Below, piece after piece: positions 14,999 to 19,070 of a DNA stretch of 19,070 nt. The notes beneath the pieces were generated by a model. That model was given only the letters and a program-made list of their open reading frames with translations. It was not told the DNA's origin and did not search any database. The position numbers and the translations under genes were made by a program. Origin of the DNA: an uncultured Varibaculum sp. (lineage in GTDB: Bacteria; Actinomycetota; Actinomycetes; Actinomycetales; Actinomycetaceae); assembly GCA_947255165.1 (NCBI GenBank), contig CAMYFZ010000035.1, positions 1 to 19,070 on the forward strand. Reading direction: 5' to 3'. Each line of letters starts with the position of its first letter. Positions within the stretch are counted from its first letter, which is position 1.

Positions 14999-16929
14999 GA
15001 AGAGAGCACCCCCACCACGGTGGATCCGCTTTGCCCACCACTGATAAGTTCTATCCGGATTTCCGGGGCTTTTTGGAACAGCGCGTTTTGTACTCGGGAA
15101 ATCAGGTCCGGGTCTTCTTTGCCGGCGGTTAAGATACGTGCCTGGACATCGTTGCGGTTCACGGAGGAAGAAAGCAAATCAAAAGGTATATCGCGGTCAA
15201 CATTGAAAGTTCGTTGCCTAGCCAGGGCGTCTAGCGTCCGCGAACGCTGCAACTGGATCAAATCGGGAACCGTAATTGCCGAGGAAACCACTTGCGTGAG
15301 GGCGCGGGCGGCTTCCAGTACTTGCAGGTCATCTTGAGTGGGGGCCACCATCACTTCAATACCTTGGTCTTTGGCGGGGCGCACTAGGTTTGCCAGTTCT
15401 GCCCCGCTCACCTGGTCGCAGGGCAAGACCTGCACCACTTCCTGTTCCATCTGGGCGATGACCGGTAGTACCTGGAGAGGAATACCGGGACGGGAATACA
15501 CCACTGTGGCGCCCAAGTTAGCTAAATCCCCCACTAGCCCAGGAGCCGAAGTATAGGCCAACACCGCTGGTCTAACCGGATGAATAGCTCGCGCGGATCC
15601 CAAACTCACCAGGTTGGATGCGGAATCTTCAGTTTCGGCCGGCAAGGGCGGACGAGTTAGAACCATCCCCGATTTTTCCGGTAAAAGTTCGATTACTCGC
15701 CGCGGATGCCGACTGCGCACCAACAACATTCGCGGCCCGATGCCCAGCATGTCTGCCCTACCGGTCATCGCACCGTATACCCCGTTTTCTTCTAGCTGCC
15801 TACGCAACTGCTCATAGCGGGAGTTATCGACTTCCCCGCGCCAAGTTAGCGCCAAAGAATACCAGCGCGAGGAGGCGTGCACTCCTGGAGGGGAAACGGG
15901 AACCATATCCCTCACCATCTGCAAACTGGTGGTAAGCGCCCCCGCTTCCTGCTGGTTTTCACGGGAATAAGTTTCCACCATTGCCGCCACCAGCAGCATC
16001 AACACCGCCGCCCGGGCATCGGGACGCCCGCGGTTTTCTTCCGCGCCCTCTACCAAGGCCACTTGGCTAGCCAGCCAGGCGCGCGAAATAATATCTTCGA
16101 TCGACATTTGTTCTGGCTGGGTTGCTAGCTCCGCGTTTATCTCCTCTATCAGCCCCGATAAGGTGGGAGGATCAAGGCGCTCAACTGCAGGTAGCAGGCA
16201 GCGCCCCGGGCAGTCTCTACTAGAACGCAAGACCTTTAAAAGCTGCACCGGATTAAGGGTGGGGGAACTTGTCGCCCCGGCAGCCATATTGGCCAACTCG
16301 GAAAGCACAATCCCGATCATTCCTCTAGCTCCGGCTAAGGCCGCATCGGCGATGGCCTCTAACACCCAGCGAGCATCTTTATCGGCACTGGCTGGTAATC
16401 CGGCAACGGTCAGCGCTACTTTATCCCAGGTGAGTAGGGCATTTGAGCCAGTGTCAGAGTCAAGATCGCTCTGTAGATCCATAGCATCTAGTGCGGGCTG
16501 GCCCGCCTGCAAAGCTTCGCTGCAAACTTTTACCCAAGTGCGAATATTGGCTCCGGTAATTGCCAGATCGAGACTTTCTACAGACTCTAACGCTTCCGCC
16601 ACATTTTCGCGTTGACGCTTTGTTTTCGGTTTCACCACTTTAGGGGCCACTGGTGGCACTTCGAAGTCCAGTAAGCCGGTGGTCCCACTTGGCTGGGTCT
16701 TATCGCCAGCTGGCGCAGCGCTTTTCTTTTTTTCCGAAGGACGAGGGCGTACAGAAGTTTTCTTACTTTTTTCCCTTTCGGCGTCACCGCCGTTTCTCTT
16801 CCCTAACTGGGAATCATGGTTTCGCGGGGGATGCGCAGCTCCAACGGATTCAACCGGATTTTTCTCCCGGGCAGCGCGAGCAAAATCCGCGAAAGAAAAC
16901 AGATCCGCTAGGGGTTCTTCTTCACCCAC
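14995..16929 (-). CDS. Divergent DAK2/FakA-like protein upstream of recG
   Basis: From the GTG at 16929 this is a 644-residue protein. Residues 1-20 contain a hydrophobic ADLFSFADF patch, about 27-105 is low-complexity and rich in Lys/Arg/Ser/Pro (probably disordered), and a DAK2/DhaL-like domain follows. The Mg-binding motif of the family (DGDTGTN in FakA) reads DSDTGSN (157-163), so the aspartates are kept. GARGNSG reads GARGMIG (200-206), and the VDAGG segment is hard to find (PDARAAVL). The C-terminal part (about 455-560: AVLAYTSAPGL, LGATVVYSRPGIP, VVQVLPCDQVSGAELANL) resembles the FakA C-terminal domain. A DAK2 gene just before recG is a common actinobacterial arrangement. Fatty-acid kinase activity is doubtful given the altered motifs. 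The frame extends to ATG 16983, but the GTG has a far better Shine-Dalgarno. Confidence 0.78.
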   Translation of the reverse strand: MGEEEPLADLFSFADFARAAREKNPVESVGAAHPPRNHDSQLGKRNGGDAEREKSKKTSVRPRPSEKKKSAAPAGDKTQPSGTTGLLDFEVPPVAPKVVKPKTKRQRENVAEALESVESLDLAITGANIRTWVKVCSEALQAGQPALDAMDLQSDLDSDTGSNALLTWDKVALTVAGLPASADKDARWVLEAIADAALAGARGMIGIVLSELANMAAGATSSPTLNPVQLLKVLRSSRDCPGRCLLPAVERLDPPTLSGLIEEINAELATQPEQMSIEDIISRAWLASQVALVEGAEENRGRPDARAAVLMLLVAAMVETYSRENQQEAGALTTSLQMVRDMVPVSPPGVHASSRWYSLALTWRGEVDNSRYEQLRRQLEENGVYGAMTGRADMLGIGPRMLLVRSRHPRRVIELLPEKSGMVLTRPPLPAETEDSASNLVSLGSARAIHPVRPAVLAYTSAPGLVGDLANLGATVVYSRPGIPLQVLPVIAQMEQEVVQVLPCDQVSGAELANLVRPAKDQGIEVMVAPTQDDLQVLEAARALTQVVSSAITVPDLIQLQRSRTLDALARQRTFNVDRDIPFDLLSSSVNRNDVQARILTAGKEDPDLISRVQNALFQKAPEIRIELISGGQSGSTVVGVLSS

Positions 16930-16934
16930 CGTTG

Positions 16935-16941
16935 CCTCCTT
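16935..16941 (-). promoter_or_regulatory. Ribosome binding site that sets the DAK2-like start
   Basis: On the minus strand AAGGAGG lies 5 bases before GTG 16929, an ideal Shine-Dalgarno. The ATG at 16983 has none, so the shorter protein is preferred. A TATAAC hexamer at 16948-16953 (minus) could be a -10 box, which would exclude the longer start, but no -35 was found. Confidence 0.7.
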
Positions 16942-17055
16942 CGCGCCGTTATACTTCTCTGCTGCTCGCCTGCTTGCTCTCATAGTCTAGCGAGTTTTCA
17001 GTGAAGCCTGGCACAATAACCACCTGGTAGTTGGCTGTTGCCCTCCGAATCAGTT

Positions 17056-17071
17056 AATCTGGTCGGGTTGC
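17056..17071 (+). repeat. 16-base direct repeat, upstream copy (before rpmB)
   Basis: AATCTGGTCGGGTTGC occurs here, 54 bases before the rpmB start, and again at 17288-17303 in the last codons of rpmB. Confidence 0.7.
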
Positions 17072-17124
17072 CGATATCTGGGCGTCTGGGCTCAGAGTTA
17101 GAAGAATACTTGAAGGAGACTATC

Positions 17125-17310
17125 GTGGCTGCCACCTGTGACATCTGCGGAAAAGGCCCCGGTTTCGGGAAGAGCGTTTCGCACTCCCACCGGCGCACGA
17201 ACCGCCGTTTTAACCCGAACATTCAAAGCGTGCGCGCCGTTGTTGGCAGTGGCCGCAAGCGGATGAATGTTTGCACTAAATGCCTGAAATCTGGTCGGGT
17301 TGCTCGCTAG
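17125..17310 (+). CDS. rpmB: 50S ribosomal protein L28
   Basis: This 61-residue ribosomal protein of the large subunit has the zinc-binding (C+) form, with C5 and C8 (CDIC) and C50 and C53 (CTKC). Other family segments are [20 protein letters not shown] and [14 protein letters not shown]. The GTG start at 17125 is chosen because AAGGAG lies 6 bases upstream and the family begins [11 protein letters not shown]; the frame is open upstream to 17038 but that part is not L28. It is divergent from the DAK2-like gene (195-base gap) and is followed by its own strong terminator, so it is probably a single-gene transcript. Confidence 0.96.
   Translation: MAATCDICGKGPGFGKSVSHSHRRTNRRFNPNIQSVRAVVGSGRKRMNVCTKCLKSGRVAR
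17288..17303 (+). repeat. 16-base direct repeat, copy inside rpmB
   Basis: Second occurrence of AATCTGGTCGGGTTGC, inside the codons for the last residues of L28 (KSGRVA). Confidence 0.7.
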
Positions 17311-17326
17311 TAACAGGACATAACTG

Positions 17327-17361
17327 ACGCCGTCTGCCTTGGCAGGCGGCGTTTTATTTTT
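17327..17361 (+). terminator. Intrinsic terminator of rpmB
   Basis: ACGCCGTCTGCC and GGCAGGCGGCGT form a 12-bp stem with one G-T pair and a very short loop, followed by TTTTATTTTT. It starts 16 bases past the rpmB stop. Confidence 0.92.
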
Positions 17362-17637
17362 ACCCCGCCGCCCTCACCCCCCGAAGCCGTGATGTGAGGA
17401 AGTTCAAAGGCCACCGGGGCGCTTTCAGCTTTATTTAAGGCGCCCTGGTCTGCTAAATTAGGTAGTAACCGACCAGGAAACTGGTACGAAAGTGGAGGTT
17501 TTCCCACCTGGATGCTCTTGGGTATCGGGTAAGAACAGATGCTTTAAGCATCTGCGCGTTTTTCGCAGCCTCCGCACAAGAAGCGGGGGCTTTTCTTTTT
17601 AAGTCTGGCTCCCAAAAATCTCGAGCAAGGAGCAGCT
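17362..17637 (+). promoter_or_regulatory. Structured leader region of the infC-rpmI-rplT operon
   Basis: The non-coding stretch before infC is full of complementary segments. 17413-17422 pairs with 17440-17449 (ten bases with one G-T, extendable by three). 17444-17450 (CCTGGTC) pairs exactly with 17471-17477 (GACCAGG). 17472-17476 pairs with 17481-17485 around a GAAA tetraloop. 17536-17542 pairs with 17548-17554. CTGCG 17552-17556 pairs with CGCAG 17564-17568. Several share bases and so exclude one another, and the last stem before infC is an intrinsic terminator. A TAAATT at 17454-17459 could be a -10 box, in which case the first stem would lie outside the transcript. Confidence 0.6.
17568..17600 (+). 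terminator. Attenuator-like intrinsic terminator before infC
   Basis: GCCTCCGC and GCGGGGGC form an 8-bp stem with one G-T pair around a 7-base loop, followed by TTTTCTTTTT. It lies 37 bases before the infC start codon and downstream of any plausible promoter, so it should act as an attenuator. CTGCG/CGCAG (17552-17568) shares G17568 with this stem and overlaps the hairpin before it. Confidence 0.8.
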
Positions 17638-18294
17638 ATCAGCAACGAGACACGCATTAATGAACGCATCCGGGTGAAAGAAGTACGCCTAGTTGGCCCC
17701 AGCGGTGAACAGGTAGGGGTAGTCCGGATCGAGGATGCATTGCGCCTAGCCACAGAAGCTGGCTTGGATCTAGTAGAGGTCGCGCCTACGGCGAAACCTC
17801 CAGTTTGTAAGTTGATGGATTACGGCAAGTTCAAATACGAGGCTGCACAAAAGGCTCGTAATGCTCGCCGCAACCAAGTTAACTCCCAGCTAAAAGAGAT
17901 TCGTTTCCGCCTCAAAATCGATGATCACGACTACGAAACCAAGAAAGGTCACGTAGTACGGTTCCTCGAAGGCGGGGACAAAGTAAAAGTCATGATTATG
18001 TTTCGCGGGCGCGAGCAGTCTCGCCCCGAGCTGGGCGTAAAACTTTTAGAACGCCTGGCTGCGGATGTAACCGAGATGGCCACCGTAGAATCTATGCCCC
18101 GCCAGGACGGGCGCAATATGACTATGGTGCTGGCTCCCACGAAACGTAAGCATCACACCAAATCGGATCAGCGTCGCCGCCGTGACCAAAAGCGCGGCGA
18201 AACTATGAACCGTCAACAACTTAAGGATGCCCGTAAAGCGCGCAAAGCTAAAGAGGCTCAGGAAGCTGAAGCTGCAGCGAAAGCGAAAAAGTAG
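17638..18294 (+). CDS. infC: Translation initiation factor IF-3 (apparent ATC start codon)
   Basis: IF3 binds the 30S subunit, blocks premature 50S joining and proofreads the start codon. From the ATC at 17638 the protein has 218 residues: an N-terminal domain beginning [20 protein letters not shown], a linker, a C-terminal domain with [17 protein letters not shown] and [14 protein letters not shown], and a basic Lys/Arg/Ala-rich tail (about 170-218). AAGGAG lies 7 bases before the ATC. The conserved RINERIR block is in frame upstream of the first conventional start (GTG 17674), so that GTG would delete conserved sequence, and no ATG, GTG or TTG lies in frame between the leader terminator and 17674. 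E. coli infC starts with AUU and is autoregulated through it; ATC here fits the same logic. An automated call at 17674 would be 12 residues short. Confidence 0.9.
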   Translation: MSNETRINERIRVKEVRLVGPSGEQVGVVRIEDALRLATEAGLDLVEVAPTAKPPVCKLMDYGKFKYEAAQKARNARRNQVNSQLKEIRFRLKIDDHDYETKKGHVVRFLEGGDKVKVMIMFRGREQSRPELGVKLLERLAADVTEMATVESMPRQDGRNMTMVLAPTKRKHHTKSDQRRRRDQKRGETMNRQQLKDARKARKAKEAQEAEAAAKAKK

Positions 18295-18328
18295 GGTCGT
18301 CCTAACCGCCTAAGAAACAGGCAAAACC

Positions 18329-18342
18329 ACCGGCGTGCCGGT
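18329..18342 (+). promoter_or_regulatory. Small GC hairpin before the rpmI ribosome binding site
   Basis: ACCGG and CCGGT pair around the loop CGTG just before AGAGAGGA of rpmI. It may influence rpmI translation; no T-run follows, so it is not a terminator. Confidence 0.4.
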
Positions 18343-18356
18343 AGAGAGGAAAAACA

Positions 18357-18557
18357 ATGCCGAAGATGAAGACGCACTCCGGTGCGAAGAAGCGCTTCCG
18401 CAGGACCGGAAGCGGCAAACTGATGCGGGAAAAGGCAGGAAAACGCCACCTGCTAGAACACAAGTCTTCCAAACTGACCCGTCGCCTCAGCCGCGATCAG
18501 GTAGTGGCACCCGCCGATGCCAAGCGCGTAAATAAGCTGCTGGCTGGCAACAAGTAG
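18357..18557 (+). CDS. rpmI: 50S ribosomal protein L35
   Basis: This 66-residue large-subunit protein begins [21 protein letters not shown], the family's standard N-terminus, and contains [16 protein letters not shown]. It is highly basic, as expected for an rRNA-binding protein. AGAGAGGA lies 6 bases before the ATG. It sits between infC and rplT in the standard order, 62 bases after the infC stop. Confidence 0.97.
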   Translation: MPKMKTHSGAKKRFRRTGSGKLMREKAGKRHLLEHKSSKLTRRLSRDQVVAPADAKRVNKLLAGNK

Positions 18558-18578
18558 GCAAGGAGAGGATTAAGAGAT

Positions 18579-18959
18579 ATGGCACGCGTAAAACGAGCAG
18601 TAAACGCCAAGAAGAAACGTCGCACCGTATTGGATCGCGCCTCCGGTTACCGGGGTCAGCGTTCCCGCCTGTACCGCAAGGCTAAAGAACAGCTGCTGCA
18701 CTCAGGCGTTTATTCCTATAACGATCGGCGCAAACGCAAGAATGATTTCCGGAAACTGTGGATCCAGCGGATTAACGCCGCCTGCCGCGCCCAGGATATG
18801 ACCTATAACCGGTTCATCCAGGGGCTGCGCCTAGCGGAAATCGAAGTTGACCGCCGGATGCTGTCCGAACTAGCGGTTTACGATATTGACACCTTTAATC
18901 AGCTGGTAGAAAAAGCGAAAGCTGCTCTACCGAAGGACGTAAACGCTCCGGCTGCTTAA
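18579..18959 (+). CDS. rplT: 50S ribosomal protein L20
   Basis: This 126-residue protein is needed early in 50S assembly. It has the long basic N-terminal helix ([38 protein letters not shown]) and the globular C-terminal domain with [21 protein letters not shown] and the [13 protein letters not shown] segment. In E. coli and Bacillus L20 represses its own operon by binding leader RNA; the structured leader upstream of infC makes similar control possible here, though no L20 site was identified. AAGGAGAGG lies about 10 bases before the ATG and AAGAG 2 bases before it, and the gene follows rpmI by 21 bases. Confidence 0.97.
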   Translation: MARVKRAVNAKKKRRTVLDRASGYRGQRSRLYRKAKEQLLHSGVYSYNDRRKRKNDFRKLWIQRINAACRAQDMTYNRFIQGLRLAEIEVDRRMLSELAVYDIDTFNQLVEKAKAALPKDVNAPAA

Positions 18960-18990
18960 ACCGTCAAGAAAAGTTAGCTTTTTGCTTAAT

Positions 18991-19070
18991 CTACGCCTAG
19001 ACACGATTGATAATCCTCGCTCCCAGCGGGTGCGGACCCTAGTCAATCTGTCTAGGCGTAGTTTTCGTTT
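18991..19070 (+). terminator. Long nested hairpin terminator after rplT
   Basis: CTACGCCTAGACA (18991-19003) pairs perfectly with TGTCTAGGCGTAG (19049-19061). The stem continues past a one-base bulge with GATTGA/TCAATC (19005-19010 and 19043-19048), giving 19 pairs. The enclosed region holds a further hairpin (CGCT/AGCG, 19018-19028, extendable). GTTTTCGTTT follows up to the window edge. Placement 31 bases past rplT fits an operon terminator, though the stem and loop are much longer than needed. Confidence 0.8.

Noticed and set aside
17512..17532. A six-residue upstream reading frame (MLLGIG) in the infC leader, as in leader-peptide attenuation
   Set aside because: The nearest GGAGG is 13 bases away, too far for efficient initiation, and the codons show no run of a single amino acid.
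17674..17676. GTG as the infC start
   Set aside because: It would remove the conserved RINERIRV block and has no Shine-Dalgarno at proper spacing, whereas ATC 17638 has one.

Overview
The window is a chromosomal stretch from an actinobacterium of moderate GC, most likely in or near the Actinomycetaceae (Varibaculum, Mobiluncus or Actinobaculum type; the genus cannot be settled by reading). The signs are the actinobacterial DapD type, a DUF4032 protein, a SepIVA-like coiled-coil protein, and the gene order DAK2-like/recG/rsmD/coaD/sepIVA/DUF177/rnc/mutM, which matches the mycobacterial rnc neighbourhood. There is no transposase, integrase, CRISPR array, tRNA or rRNA, so this is core genome rather than an accessory island.

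Layout. 1-5283 is rich in signalling genes: a Ser/Thr protein kinase cut by the window edge (minus), a divergent kinase-like DUF4032 protein (plus), then on the minus strand a class III adenylate cyclase, an OmpR-type response regulator and its histidine kinase. 5520-7244 carries maf and dapD (plus). 7245-7657 is a gene-free convergent gap with two near-identical, strongly self-complementary repeats and a possible degenerate third copy. 7658-8323 is an orphan DevR/NarL-type response regulator (minus). 8477-16929 is a long minus-strand housekeeping operon, transcribed from the DAK2-like gene through recG, rsmD, coaD, sepIVA-like, DUF177 and rnc to mutM. 17125-18959 (plus) holds ribosomal protein genes: rpmB with its own terminator, then a roughly 330-base structured leader, infC with an apparent ATC start codon, rpmI and rplT, closed by a long nested hairpin at the window end.

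How it fits together. The minus operon joins fork repair (RecG), base-excision repair (MutM), rRNA modification and processing (RsmD, RNase III), coenzyme A synthesis (CoaD) and septation (SepIVA-like). The infC-rpmI-rplT operon has the marks of autoregulation: a rare start codon that IF3 itself would discriminate against, and an intrinsic attenuator just upstream. Three genes (the OmpR-type regulator, maf, the DevR-type regulator) have a -10-like hexamer 6-7 bases before the start codon, which suggests leaderless mRNAs.

Best candidates for something undescribed: the paired repeats at 7265-7353 and 7551-7643, whose outer arms differ between copies yet stay self-complementary in each, and the infC leader with several mutually exclusive stems. 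No new multi-gene system was found.
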